A DNA stretch of 64,000 nucleotides. Source: Erythrobacter longus. Lineage in GTDB: Bacteria; Pseudomonadota; Alphaproteobacteria; Sphingomonadales; Sphingomonadaceae. Location: assembly GCF_000715015.1 (NCBI RefSeq), contig NZ_JMIW01000007.1, forward strand, positions 62,001 through 126,000, given 5' to 3'. A program made the position numbers and the translations under genes. The notes under the pieces were generated by a model. That model ran no database searches, had not been told where the DNA came from, and saw only the letters and a list, made by a program, of their open reading frames with translations. Positions 26,611 to 35,838 of this stretch are shown in pieces (the first letter of the stretch is position 1; the number at the start of each line of letters is the position of its first letter).

Positions 26611-28332
26611 ATGGCCACAGAGTTGGACAATGCCCTTGACGCAATCATGACCGAGCTGACCAAAGAGGGTCAGCCGTTTCACACGACGCCGATTGATCGC
26701 GGCGGCACGGCAATCCCTGCGTTCACCACCGCTCCGCCATCTTTGGCGCATTATTTCGCTCACTTCTGCCAGGAACACAAAGATGTGCCTTTCATCGTTG
26801 ACGGTGATCTGCGGCTGACCTTTGGCGAGACCTATCAGGCAGCTGTGTGTGTCACGGAAAGCCTTGTGAAAGATCACGGCGTCGAAAAAGGCGACCGGAT
26901 CGGGATTGCGGCGCGCAATTCGGCCAATTGGATGATCGCCTATATGGGCATCGCCATGGCTGGTGGCTGCGTAACGCTGCTCAACGGTTTCTGGTCAGGT
27001 GACGAGCTTGCCTACGGTATTCGCCTTGCTGAGTGCAAAATCGTACTTGCCGATGCAGGCCGGGCAAAGCGGCTTGAGGGCACAGATCATTCGGCAAAGC
27101 TGGTGATGATGGACCACAACGCGCCGCATGAAGGCCTATCGAACGTCTGGCGCGCTCCGACAAGTTTTGAGGCATCTGCTGCGATGGCGATGCTTGGTCA
27201 AATTGGACCAGATGACCTTGCCACCATTCTTTACACCTCGGGTTCAACCGGCAATTCCAAGGGCGCTTATTCTGACCACTTGGGCGTTGTCTCAGGGGTG
27301 ATGAATTACGTTGCGCAAAGCGCGATGGCCAAACTCCTGATGGAAGGCAGAGGCGAAGACATGAGCGCGCAGCCATGTGCTCTGGTCGCTGTGCCGCTGT
27401 TCCACGTGACCGGCGCTATTCCGCTGTTCCTGCAATCCTATGCAATTGCGCGCAAGCTTGTCCTGATGCCGAAATGGGATGCGCTCCACGCGATCCAGTT
27501 GATGGACAAAGAGAAGGTCACCTATTTCGTCGGTGTTCCGCTGATGAGCTATGAAATCGCCACGCACCCTGACTTGAAGGATTACGACCTTTCAGCGTGC
27601 AAGAGCTTTGCCGCTGGCGGCGCGCCGCGTCCGGTGGAGCACGTCACCCGCATCAAAGAAGCCCTGCCAGGCGGCTTTCCGCTTCTGGGATACGGCCTTA
27701 CCGAAACCAATGCGGTGGGCTGCGGTAACTTCAACGAAAACTACCTCGCAAAGCCCAATTCGACCGGCAAAGCCTCCAAGCCGCTGGTGGATCTTGCGAT
27801 CCTTGACGACGATGGCAACCCTGTCGCGCAAGGCGGCGTTGGCGAGGTTTGCATCCGCTCGGTTGCCAATTTCCGCGGCTATTGGCGCAATGAAGAGGCG
27901 ACCAATGCCGCCTTTACCGACGACCAGTATTTCCGCACCGGTGACCTCGGCTATCTCGACGAAGATGGTTATCTTTATATCGTTGACCGCAAGAAGGACA
28001 TCATCATCCGCGGCGGTGAGAATATCACCTGTATCGAGGTGGAGGACGCGATCTACGCGCACAACGATATCGCCGAATGTTCGGTCTTTGGTCTGCCGGA
28101 TGAACGCATGGGCGAAGTGCCAGCAGCGGTCTTCAACGTGAAAGAAGGCCGCGATGCGATGTCGGCGGCGGACCTGCGCGAATTCCTGCTTTCGCATATC
28201 GCCCCCTTCAAGGTTCCGCTTGAAGAGCATATCTGGGTGGTCAATGAAGCACTTCCCCGCCTTGGTACGCAGAAGATCGACAAGAAAAGCCTGCGCGCCC
28301 ACTACACCGAGCAGGTCACTGCTGCTGCTTGA
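26611..28332 (+). CDS. Class I adenylate-forming acyl-CoA synthetase
   Basis: A 573-residue AMP-binding ligase. Motifs in order: ILYTSGSTGNSKGAYSDH (about 210-227), YGLTETNAVG (A5), FRTGDLGYLDEDGYLYIVDR (A7), KKDIIIRGGENI (A8) and GTQKIDKKSL with the catalytic Lys near the C-terminus. It should make an acyl-CoA, probably of a fatty or aromatic acid. It is only distantly similar to the ligase at 6296-7864. The ATG at 26611 has AGGAG ten bases before it; a GTG at 26593 overlaps that site and is rejected. glnD starts 33 bases after its stop and might be read through. Confidence 0.88.
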   Translation: MATELDNALDAIMTELTKEGQPFHTTPIDRGGTAIPAFTTAPPSLAHYFAHFCQEHKDVPFIVDGDLRLTFGETYQAAVCVTESLVKDHGVEKGDRIGIAARNSANWMIAYMGIAMAGGCVTLLNGFWSGDELAYGIRLAECKIVLADAGRAKRLEGTDHSAKLVMMDHNAPHEGLSNVWRAPTSFEASAAMAMLGQIGPDDLATILYTSGSTGNSKGAYSDHLGVVSGVMNYVAQSAMAKLLMEGRGEDMSAQPCALVAVPLFHVTGAIPLFLQSYAIARKLVLMPKWDALHAIQLMDKEKVTYFVGVPLMSYEIATHPDLKDYDLSACKSFAAGGAPRPVEHVTRIKEALPGGFPLLGYGLTETNAVGCGNFNENYLAKPNSTGKASKPLVDLAILDDDGNPVAQGGVGEVCIRSVANFRGYWRNEEATNAAFTDDQYFRTGDLGYLDEDGYLYIVDRKKDIIIRGGENITCIEVEDAIYAHNDIAECSVFGLPDERMGEVPAAVFNVKEGRDAMSAADLREFLLSHIAPFKVPLEEHIWVVNEALPRLGTQKIDKKSLRAHYTEQVTAAA

Positions 28333-28365
28333 TACGCTCGCATCTTGTGATGTGGGGGACGCGCC

Positions 28366-31140
28366 ATGACGTACTGGGCTCAATCCAGTCGGCGCGTCCC
28401 ACGCCAACGGGCAATTTTTGATCGCCGGGCGATTAGCGCTGCGGTCGATGGACTTGTCGATGAGTTCGCAGATTCGGCCCGCCCCCACGTCCTTGCCGAA
28501 CTAAAACGCGCGCTGGAGGCTGGGCATGCAGAGCTGGAGCAGCGGCTTAAGGACAAGCCATCAGCAGGTCATGAGATCACGCTTGGCTATGCGTTCCTTA
28601 CCGATCAATTGGTTCGTGTGATTTATGATTACGTGGTGACCCATGTCTTTCCCGTCGCCAATCGCAGCACCGCAGAACGGCTCTCTGTGCTTGCTGTGGG
28701 CGGGTATGGCCGGGCCGAGATGGCACCGCAATCGGATATCGACATTGCCTTTATCACTCCGATGAAGCGCTCACCTTGGTGCGAACAGGTGATCGAGGCG
28801 ATGCTTTATATGCTGTGGGATTTGGGCCTCAAAGTGGGCCAATCCAGCCGCACGATCAGCGATACGATGCGTATGGCGAAAGAGGATTTGACGATCCGCA
28901 CCGCGCTGCTTGAAGCGCGCCTCATCTGGGGGGATCAGGAGCTTTACGAGGAATTGCGACAGCGGTTCTGGAGCGAAGTTGTGCACGGGCAAGAGCGGCA
29001 ATTCCACAGCGCGAAACTGGAAGAACGAAACGCGCGCCACAAACGCATGGGCGACAGCCGCTATGTGGTGGAACCCAATGTCAAAGATGGCAAAGGGGGC
29101 CTGCGCGACCTGCAAACGCTGTATTGGATCGGCAAATTCATGCACCGCGTCGAAAGCGCCAACGATTTGGTGGATGTGGGGCTCTTTACAAAGAGCGAAT
29201 ACCGCAGCTTTCGCCGTGCTGAAGGGTTCTTGCTGGCGGTGCGCTGTCACATGCATTCGATCACGCGGCGCGCCGAAGACCGCTTGACGTTTGACCTGCA
29301 ACGCGAGGTCGCCAAAGCCATGAATTTTGCCGACCGTCCAGGCAAAAGCGCGGTCGAACGCTTCATGCAATACTACTTTTTGCAAGCCAAGCGCGTCGGC
29401 CATCTCACCGGCGTATTCTTGTCACAGCTTGATGCGAAACTGGCAAAGAAGCGCGTGGCGAGCGGTTTTTTTGCAGGCTGGTCTTCCAAACCGCGCATGC
29501 ACAAAGGCTACAGCATTGAAGGCGGCAAAATCAAAGCTCCGAGCAATGCATGGTTTGCCGAGGACCCCGTACGCTTGATCGAGATTTTCAAGATCGCAGA
29601 AGAGCAAGGGGTCGAAGTTCACCCGGAGACAATGCGGCAGGCGAACCGCGATGCAAAGCTGATCGACAGGGCCATCAAATCTGACCCTCATGCCAATGCG
29701 CTTTTCCTCGACGTTTTGTGCGGGCGCAAAGACCCTGAAAGCGCGCTTCGGTGGATGAATGAGGCGGGCGTTTTTGGCCGCTTCGTGCCTGATTTTGGCC
29801 GCGTGAACGCTCAAATGCAGTTCGACATGTATCACCACTATACAGTGGATGAGCACACCATTCGCGCGATCGGTCTTCTAAGCCAGATTGAGCGCGGCCT
29901 TCTTGAAGGCGATCACCCGCGTGCGACCAAACAGATCCACAAGGTGAGCTCACGGCGCGCACTTTATGTGGCGGTGCTGCTCCACGATATCGGCAAAGGG
30001 CGCGGCGGAGATCACTCGGTCATTGGCGCTGAGATAGCGTACAAGCTGTGTCCGCGCTTTGGGCTCGACCAGAAAGAAACCGATCTGGTCGCATGGCTGA
30101 TCCTGCACCACTTGTTGATGAGCTCAACCGCGCAAAAACGCGATCTTACCGACCCCAAGACGATTGAGGATTTTGTCGCCGAAGTGAAGTCGGTTGAGCG
30201 GCTGCGCAATCTCGCCATCCTGACCTGTGTCGATATTCGCGCCGTTGGCCCTGGCACGTGGAACAGCTGGAAGGGGCAGTTGATTGGCGAGCTTTATGAT
30301 GCGGCACAAGAGCGTCTGCGGCTTGGGCACAAACGCAGCGGGCGCGAACACCGCGTCGCAGACCGCAAGGCTGCGGTGAGCGAACTCCTGGGTGACAAAG
30401 CCTATCTTGCCGCCGAAGTGGGCGACCTTCTGGCTGATGCGTATTGGATTGCGGAACCTGAAGACATCATCGCCAAGAACCTTATCCAATATGAAGAGGC
30501 GCGCAGGCTGAAGGAACAGCTTTCAATTCACTGCGAAGTTGATGAAGAACGCGGCGCCACACTGGTTAGCGTCATTGCAGGCGACCACCCGGGGCTTTTC
30601 TATCGCATCGCAGGCGGCATCCATTTGGCGGGCGCCAACATTATTGATGCGCGCATTCATACGGCCGCCAACGGCTATGCGATCGACAATTTTCTCGTGC
30701 AGGACCTGAATAATGGGCCATTCGGGGAGGATGCCCAAATCGCGCGGCTCAAAAAGGGCATCCATGATGCCTTGTTTGCGAGGGTCGAACTGGTCCCCAA
30801 ACTGGCAGCCCGGCCCCTTCCTCATTCAAGGGCCAAAGCCTTTGCGGTCGCTCCAACCGTCAACTTCGACAACAAGGCGTCAAACCACTTCACTGTGATC
30901 GAAGTGACAGCGCGCGACAGGCCTGCTCTTCTCAACCGGCTCGCGCATGGGCTTTTTACCTGCAATCTGATTGTTCAATCGGCCCACATCACGGCCTATG
31001 GCGAAAGCGCGGCCGACACATTTTATGTGACTGACCTAACCGGCAGCAAAGTAACCTCGCCCCAGCGTTTGGCCGAAATTGAGGCGGTACTTCTCCAAGC
31101 GTCGAGCGACGAGAGACAGCTGGAACTCGAAAAAGTGTGA
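28366..31140 (+). CDS. glnD: PII uridylyltransferase / uridylyl-removing enzyme
   Basis: A 924-residue bifunctional sensor of glutamine that adds UMP to, and removes it from, PII proteins, controlling nitrogen metabolism. The nucleotidyltransferase motif GGYGRAEMAPQSDIDIAF lies at about residues 112-129. The HD hydrolase motif VLLHDIGKGRGGDHS is near 535-550, and two C-terminal ACT domains bind glutamine (about 705-780 and 815-890; the second begins FTVIEVTARDRPALLNRLAH). Length and domain order are normal. The ATG at 28366 follows GGGGGACGCGCC. No PII gene is in the window. Downstream, a separate promoter region precedes the TonB receptor. Confidence 0.96.
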   Translation: MTYWAQSSRRVPRQRAIFDRRAISAAVDGLVDEFADSARPHVLAELKRALEAGHAELEQRLKDKPSAGHEITLGYAFLTDQLVRVIYDYVVTHVFPVANRSTAERLSVLAVGGYGRAEMAPQSDIDIAFITPMKRSPWCEQVIEAMLYMLWDLGLKVGQSSRTISDTMRMAKEDLTIRTALLEARLIWGDQELYEELRQRFWSEVVHGQERQFHSAKLEERNARHKRMGDSRYVVEPNVKDGKGGLRDLQTLYWIGKFMHRVESANDLVDVGLFTKSEYRSFRRAEGFLLAVRCHMHSITRRAEDRLTFDLQREVAKAMNFADRPGKSAVERFMQYYFLQAKRVGHLTGVFLSQLDAKLAKKRVASGFFAGWSSKPRMHKGYSIEGGKIKAPSNAWFAEDPVRLIEIFKIAEEQGVEVHPETMRQANRDAKLIDRAIKSDPHANALFLDVLCGRKDPESALRWMNEAGVFGRFVPDFGRVNAQMQFDMYHHYTVDEHTIRAIGLLSQIERGLLEGDHPRATKQIHKVSSRRALYVAVLLHDIGKGRGGDHSVIGAEIAYKLCPRFGLDQKETDLVAWLILHHLLMSSTAQKRDLTDPKTIEDFVAEVKSVERLRNLAILTCVDIRAVGPGTWNSWKGQLIGELYDAAQERLRLGHKRSGREHRVADRKAAVSELLGDKAYLAAEVGDLLADAYWIAEPEDIIAKNLIQYEEARRLKEQLSIHCEVDEERGATLVSVIAGDHPGLFYRIAGGIHLAGANIIDARIHTAANGYAIDNFLVQDLNNGPFGEDAQIARLKKGIHDALFARVELVPKLAARPLPHSRAKAFAVAPTVNFDNKASNHFTVIEVTARDRPALLNRLAHGLFTCNLIVQSAHITAYGESAADTFYVTDLTGSKVTSPQRLAEIEAVLLQASSDERQLELEKV

Positions 31141-31272
31141 CCAAATTGCCAATATTGTGCGAGTTTTGTTACATCTCGTCGCTTTAGGACTGTTTTTCGT
31201 CGGACATGGGTTGTAACGCGACCTTCCCCCCTAAATGGGTTTCGCCAAGAGAACCTAAATACGGAGAGATAT

Positions 31273-33996
31273 ATGCGTTCCTTCACTTCGCTTAGCGCGT
31301 TGGCACTTTTGGGTGCCGGAATGGCCATGGCCCCTCAGGCTGCTTTGGCACAAGACAATGACGTTGATACTGCTGCCTCGGAAGATGAAGGAAACACAAT
31401 CCTCGTCACCGGTTCTCGCATTCGCCGCCAATCGCAAGCTGACCTTGCATCGCCATTGGCAACCATCGGAAGCGAGAGCATTTCCGATATCGGCGCGCAG
31501 AACATTGCAGATGTAACGCAAACGCTGACCATCAACACCGGTGCGCAAAACAACCCTGATGCCTTCACCCAAGGCGGAACAACCGGCACGTCAAACATCA
31601 ACCTTCGCGGTCTTGGTGTTGCCTCGACCTTGATCCTGCTCAATGGCAAGCGCCAGACGCTTTCATCAGGTCCGACCAATGATGGCATCAACTTCGTCGA
31701 CACCGCATCGCTCGTCCCGCTGATCGCTGTGGACCGTGTTGAAATCCTCAAGGATGGCGCATCATCGCTATATGGTTCTGACGCTGTTGCAGGTGTTGTA
31801 AACTTTATCACCCGCGAAAATTACGAGGGCGTCACCGTGTCGGGCGAATTTACCGACCACACCAGCCGCGGTGATTATTCCGAATACAACATTCAAGCGC
31901 TTGCCGGCGTTGAGCTTGGCGGTGTGAACCTGATGGCTGCCGTCAGCTATGTCGACCGCTCACCTTTGACCACGGCAGAGCGCCGCCTTTCGGTGCCTGC
32001 GGATGACACCTCGATCCTTGGTAACCCCGGCGCATTCATCGGCGTTCCAGGAGCGCCTGCCGGTGCACCAACGCTTGACCCAGGCTGTGCCGATGCGGGC
32101 GGAACTCCACTTCCTGCAAGCGCAGCAGCAGTACCTCTTCTGCCTGCTGGCATTGGTTTTTGCGGGTTTGACTTTGGCGAATTCTTCAACCTCGTGCCCG
32201 AAGAAGAGCGTTTGACCGTATTCGTGTCGGCCAATGCTGATCTGTCGGATTCGATCCGCTGGTCTGCTGAATTCGGCTATGCCGATAACGAAGCGCAACG
32301 CGGTAACTCGCCGACCTTCCCGTTCCTGCAACTTGGTCAGGCCGTTGTCCCATCATTCAACCCGAACAATATCTTCGGCGCGAATGTAGTCTTCCTCGGC
32401 CGTGCAAGCGGCACAGGGGGTGATGTTTCACCACAGTTTACCGAAAGTGAAACATTCCGCTTCTCGACTGAAGTCGAAGGTGATTTCGAAGGGTTCCTGG
32501 CCAATGGTCTTTGGAACGTAAGCTTCACCTATGCCGAGAACAACTTCACCACCATGACCGAAGACACAGTGCGCGATCGATTCGCCTGTGCGCTTCGCGG
32601 CTTCAACGCAGTTCCAGCATTCAACGCTGCAACAGGGCTTGATTGTACGGCGCAAAACGCGTTCCTGAATGCAAATCAGGCGACCATTCCGGCTAACGGG
32701 ACCTTCTTTAACCCATTCGCAACCGCCCTGGCGGGTGGAACAAATGCCAATGCGGCATTGCTCGATTACGTGACGGAATTCTCAACTGCAGACCGCGGTT
32801 CTGAATTGTTCGTTGGTGAGGCATTCTTCTCAGGCGATTTGTTTGAACTGCCATCGGGTCCCGTTGGCGTTGCGCTTGGCGTTCAATACCGCAACCAGTC
32901 GATTGGTGCGCGGTTTGACAGTATCACAGCAGCTGATGGTTTTGCCTTCCTGATCGGCGAACAGCCCTTTAGCGGTTCGCAAAGCGTCTATGCGGTCTTT
33001 GGTGAAGCCAACGCACCGATCACCGACTGGCTCGATCTCCAACTGGCCCTTCGTTACGAAGATTACGGCATCGATGGCGGCGATACGCTTGATCCGAAGA
33101 TCGCACTTCTGGCACGTCCAGCCGACTGGATCTCGCTGCGCGGGTCTTTCTCGACCTCGTTCCGTGCGCCATCCACCTTCCAGTTGGTGGGCCAGTCAAC
33201 GACGCTTCAACAGGTGTCAGATCCGAACAACGCAGGCGGCAACGTCTTTGCTGCTATCCGTGCAGTGGGCAACCCGAACCTGACCCCGGAAACGTCGACC
33301 GCCTACAACCTGGGCTTCACTCTAGAGCCTGTGCCCGGTCTGGAAATCACCGCTGACTACTATAACTTCGAGTTTGACGATGCGATCGTTCAAACGGCGC
33401 CTCAGGAACTGATCAATGCAGATCCAAACGCTCCGAACATCATCCGTAGTCCGGCTGGCACGATCATTCAGGTCAACAACGGTTATGTGAACGCAGCTAG
33501 CGTTGAGACATCGGGCCTCGACTTCCTGATGCGGTACCGCGCTGATGTGGGTGCGTTCACGATCACGCCAAGCATTGAGGGCAACTACGTCTTCAACTAC
33601 GATCTGCAAACGTCTGTGAACGGGCCAGTGATTAATGGTGCGGGCAACCGCAACTTCACCAACTTTGGTTCACCAACTCCGGAACTGCGATTCAACGCTG
33701 GGCTCCAAATCGCAGCGGGCGCACACTCGTTCAACGTGTTTGGCCGTTACATCGATAGCTATCTCGATGACCAGAATGGCGGCGCTGATATCGACAGCGA
33801 CTTCCGCGTTGACGCGCAATACTCGCTCGATCTGGCTGAGGTGCTCGACATGAACAACCAACTGCGGCTGACGGCCGGTGTGCGCAACCTGTTCGGTGTG
33901 ACCGCACCGCGCGTTGCGACCAATGGCGGCTTCGACAGCCGGGTCCACGACCCACGCGGTACGCTTGTGACCGTCGGTATTATTGCTGGCATCTAA
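31273..33996 (+). CDS. TonB-dependent outer-membrane receptor
   Basis: A 907-residue outer-membrane receptor. The signal peptide ends around ALAQDND (residue 26), a TonB-box-like NTILVTGSRIRR follows, then a plug domain with NINLRGLGVASTLILLNGKR and VEILKDGASSLYGSDAVAGV, and a 22-stranded barrel (RYEDYGIDGGDTLDPKIAL, SFRAPSTFQL, NLTPETSTAYNLGF). It belongs to the large sphingomonad group resembling oar/vitamin or peptide receptors. It ends TLVTVGIIAGI rather than with the usual aromatic residue of barrel proteins, which is uncommon. GGAGAG precedes the ATG. No transporter or regulator adjoins it; the ligand is unknown. A strong terminator follows. Confidence 0.93.
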   Translation: MRSFTSLSALALLGAGMAMAPQAALAQDNDVDTAASEDEGNTILVTGSRIRRQSQADLASPLATIGSESISDIGAQNIADVTQTLTINTGAQNNPDAFTQGGTTGTSNINLRGLGVASTLILLNGKRQTLSSGPTNDGINFVDTASLVPLIAVDRVEILKDGASSLYGSDAVAGVVNFITRENYEGVTVSGEFTDHTSRGDYSEYNIQALAGVELGGVNLMAAVSYVDRSPLTTAERRLSVPADDTSILGNPGAFIGVPGAPAGAPTLDPGCADAGGTPLPASAAAVPLLPAGIGFCGFDFGEFFNLVPEEERLTVFVSANADLSDSIRWSAEFGYADNEAQRGNSPTFPFLQLGQAVVPSFNPNNIFGANVVFLGRASGTGGDVSPQFTESETFRFSTEVEGDFEGFLANGLWNVSFTYAENNFTTMTEDTVRDRFACALRGFNAVPAFNAATGLDCTAQNAFLNANQATIPANGTFFNPFATALAGGTNANAALLDYVTEFSTADRGSELFVGEAFFSGDLFELPSGPVGVALGVQYRNQSIGARFDSITAADGFAFLIGEQPFSGSQSVYAVFGEANAPITDWLDLQLALRYEDYGIDGGDTLDPKIALLARPADWISLRGSFSTSFRAPSTFQLVGQSTTLQQVSDPNNAGGNVFAAIRAVGNPNLTPETSTAYNLGFTLEPVPGLEITADYYNFEFDDAIVQTAPQELINADPNAPNIIRSPAGTIIQVNNGYVNAASVETSGLDFLMRYRADVGAFTITPSIEGNYVFNYDLQTSVNGPVINGAGNRNFTNFGSPTPELRFNAGLQIAAGAHSFNVFGRYIDSYLDDQNGGADIDSDFRVDAQYSLDLAEVLDMNNQLRLTAGVRNLFGVTAPRVATNGGFDSRVHDPRGTLVTVGIIAGI

Positions 33997-34020
33997 GCCC
34001 TAGAGCACAGCACCTTTTAA

Positions 34021-34060
34021 AAAAGGGGCGCTTCCAGCAATGGAGGCGCCCCTTTTTGTT
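34021..34060 (+). terminator. Strong intrinsic terminator after the TonB receptor
   Basis: The stem GGGGCGCTTCCA / TGGAGGCGCCCC (one wobble pair) with a GCAA tetraloop is flanked by AAAA on the left and TTTTT on the right, so it can terminate in both directions. It serves the receptor gene on the plus strand and the minus-strand hypothetical gene ending at 34079. Confidence 0.9.
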
Positions 34061-34078
34061 TAGGGTTGGTGCAGACGC

Positions 34079-34534
34079 CTAGCGTTCCACCAGCAGCAAA
34101 AGCGCAATCATCTTATCGTCAAAGCCCACGAACCCCCATTCGGTCGCCCCTCCCGCAATCGGGTTCCAAAGGCCGTCATAGCGGTTGGAGACAAGCATGA
34201 GAGTGGCAGGATCAAACAGGTCCATGAACTCATCGGCACAGGCCTCACCCTCGCGGCGTGAAAGCCAGGGCTGGCTTGGATTTTCAAGGTTTTGGGTGAA
34301 TGCCTTGATAAGCTCCCCCTTGCCCGAACGCGTTTCCGCTTTGGGCGCGCCCGCATCAAGCAGCTGCCAGTTAAAACCTATCGTTTTAAGACCCAGTGTT
34401 TGCACAAATCGGTCAGCAACGTCGCAGTGATTACCCGATTGTCCCTCGCGCGGGCCATATGCAAATTTGACGAGCGCGCCCTCTTCCAGAATGGCCTGCC
34501 ACTTCGCAATAAAGCTTTGCGCTTTATCGTTCAT
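34079..34534 (-). CDS. Hypothetical protein coupled to yggS
   Basis: A 151-residue protein I cannot place in a family. It starts with a helical MNDKAQSFIAKWQAI and later has VSNRYDGLWNPIAGGATEW and a hydrophobic end, FDDKMIALLLLVER. There is no signal peptide and no membrane segment. Its ATG overlaps the yggS stop by four bases (ATGA), so it is translated after YggS. The terminator at 34021-34060 closes the unit. A metabolic accessory role is possible, but nothing in the sequence tells which. Confidence 0.65.
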   Translation of the reverse strand: MNDKAQSFIAKWQAILEEGALVKFAYGPREGQSGNHCDVADRFVQTLGLKTIGFNWQLLDAGAPKAETRSGKGELIKAFTQNLENPSQPWLSRREGEACADEFMDLFDPATLMLVSNRYDGLWNPIAGGATEWGFVGFDDKMIALLLLVER

Positions 34535-35205
34535 CCACGCGCACCAAACAAAGCGGTGCCAACACGGATGTGCGTTGCGCCAAGTTGCACAGCGGTTTCA
34601 TAATCGCCGCTCATCCCCATCGAGAGGCCCGCAGCTTCGTCGGCCAACCCGTTGCCCTTGGAAAGCTTTGCAAGGAAAGCGAAGAAAGGCGCTGGCTCTG
34701 TTCCCGATGGCGGCAAACACATTAGCCCTGCCAGCGGAATGCCCGCCTCGCGCACCTTGGCGAGGAACTCGGGAAGTCCGGCAATCGGGCAGCCGCCCTT
34801 TTGCTCTTCATCGCCGATATTCACCTGCACAAAACACGGAACACGGCGTCCCGTCTTGTCCATTGCTTTGACCAGCGCCTTCAACAGGCTGGGGCGATCA
34901 AGCGAATGGATCACATCAAACAGCTCAACCGCCTCTTCGGCCTTGTTGGACTGAAGCTGACCGATCAGGTGCAGTTCCACATCGGGATATTTTTCACGCA
35001 ATGCGGGCCATTTGCTTTGGGCCTCAGCCACGCGGTTTTCACCAAAGACGCGGTGCCCTGCGTCCAGCAAGGGCGTGATGCGCTCTACCGGATGGGTTTT
35101 ACTGACCGCGATGAGGATCACGTCTTCTGGCTTACGCCGCGACGGCTTGCACACACGCGCGATGTTGGCGTGGACTGTATCGAGTTTGTCGGCTGCACTT
35201 TCCAT
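34531..35205 (-). CDS. yggS: YggS-family PLP homeostasis protein
   Basis: A 224-residue PLP-binding TIM-barrel protein (PLPBP/YggS). The Schiff-base Lys is Lys36 in LIAVSKTHP; other family marks are FGENRVAEAQSKW, LHLIGQLQSNKAEEAVELF, SLDRP, and SMGMSGDYETAVQLGATHIRVGTALFG at the end. It buffers pyridoxal phosphate and affects amino-acid pools rather than catalysing a known reaction. I start at the ATG at 35205; a longer frame to 35286 would run over the divergent thiE-like gene and is unconserved. It overlaps the next minus-strand gene by four bases. Confidence 0.92.
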   Translation of the reverse strand: MESAADKLDTVHANIARVCKPSRRKPEDVILIAVSKTHPVERITPLLDAGHRVFGENRVAEAQSKWPALREKYPDVELHLIGQLQSNKAEEAVELFDVIHSLDRPSLLKALVKAMDKTGRRVPCFVQVNIGDEEQKGGCPIAGLPEFLAKVREAGIPLAGLMCLPPSGTEPAPFFAFLAKLSKGNGLADEAAGLSMGMSGDYETAVQLGATHIRVGTALFGARG

Positions 35206-35228
35206 GGGAGAGCCGCTATAGCTAAGCC

Positions 35229-35762
35229 ATGCGAAACTCAACTCTCCCGATGATTTGGCTGATCTCTGACAAGCGCAATGACGCAAGGTTAGAGCGTGCG
35301 CTTTATCGCCTGCCGCGTGGAAGCGGGTTTATTTACCGCCACTACCATTTGGGCGATCCACAACGGTGGGAGCGGTTTCGCAAACTTCGCCATGTGGCCA
35401 AGGCGTGTCAGCATACGGTCATCCTGTCTGACAGCGCGATCACGGCTAAGGAATGGGGCGCAGACGGCATCTATGGAAGCCCGCGCTCGCTTTGGCCAAG
35501 GCGCGAGGGGCTGTTGCACTTGGCCACCGCCCACAATCTGGCCGAACTGGGCCTTGCGAACCGATTAGGTCCGGACGGCGTGCTGCTATCGCCGATCTTC
35601 CCCACCAATTCGCATCCCGGAGGAGAGGTGCTTGGACCTGCTCGATTTCGCCTGCTGGCACAGCATTCCAGCGCGCCGGTCATTGCCCTTGGGGGTATGA
35701 CAAAGGAACGCGCCCACACTCTCAATTGGCCCAGATGGGCGGCGATTGACGGGCTCAGCTAG
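35229..35762 (+). CDS. Thiamine phosphate synthase / TenI-like protein
   Basis: A 177-residue TIM-barrel-like protein of the ThiE/TenI family. Recognisable strands: LPMIWLISDKR, then a DGIYGSPR strand and HNLAELGLANRLGPDGVLLS, then PVIALGGMTKERAH. ThiE makes thiamine phosphate; TenI-type relatives handle thiamine breakdown products. It is shorter than ThiE (about 205-215) and the phosphate-binding end is reduced, so it may be a paralog with another role. It diverges from yggS by 23 bases; the two start codons are so close that their promoters must overlap. ftsK follows after about 75 bases. Confidence 0.75.
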   Translation: MRNSTLPMIWLISDKRNDARLERALYRLPRGSGFIYRHYHLGDPQRWERFRKLRHVAKACQHTVILSDSAITAKEWGADGIYGSPRSLWPRREGLLHLATAHNLAELGLANRLGPDGVLLSPIFPTNSHPGGEVLGPARFRLLAQHSSAPVIALGGMTKERAHTLNWPRWAAIDGLS

Positions 35763-35838
35763 CCGCTCTTTGCTTGACCGGAGTCCTCTGAGGATTCATG
35801 GTGTGTTCTACCTGACCTTCCAATGATGAGAACGCCCC

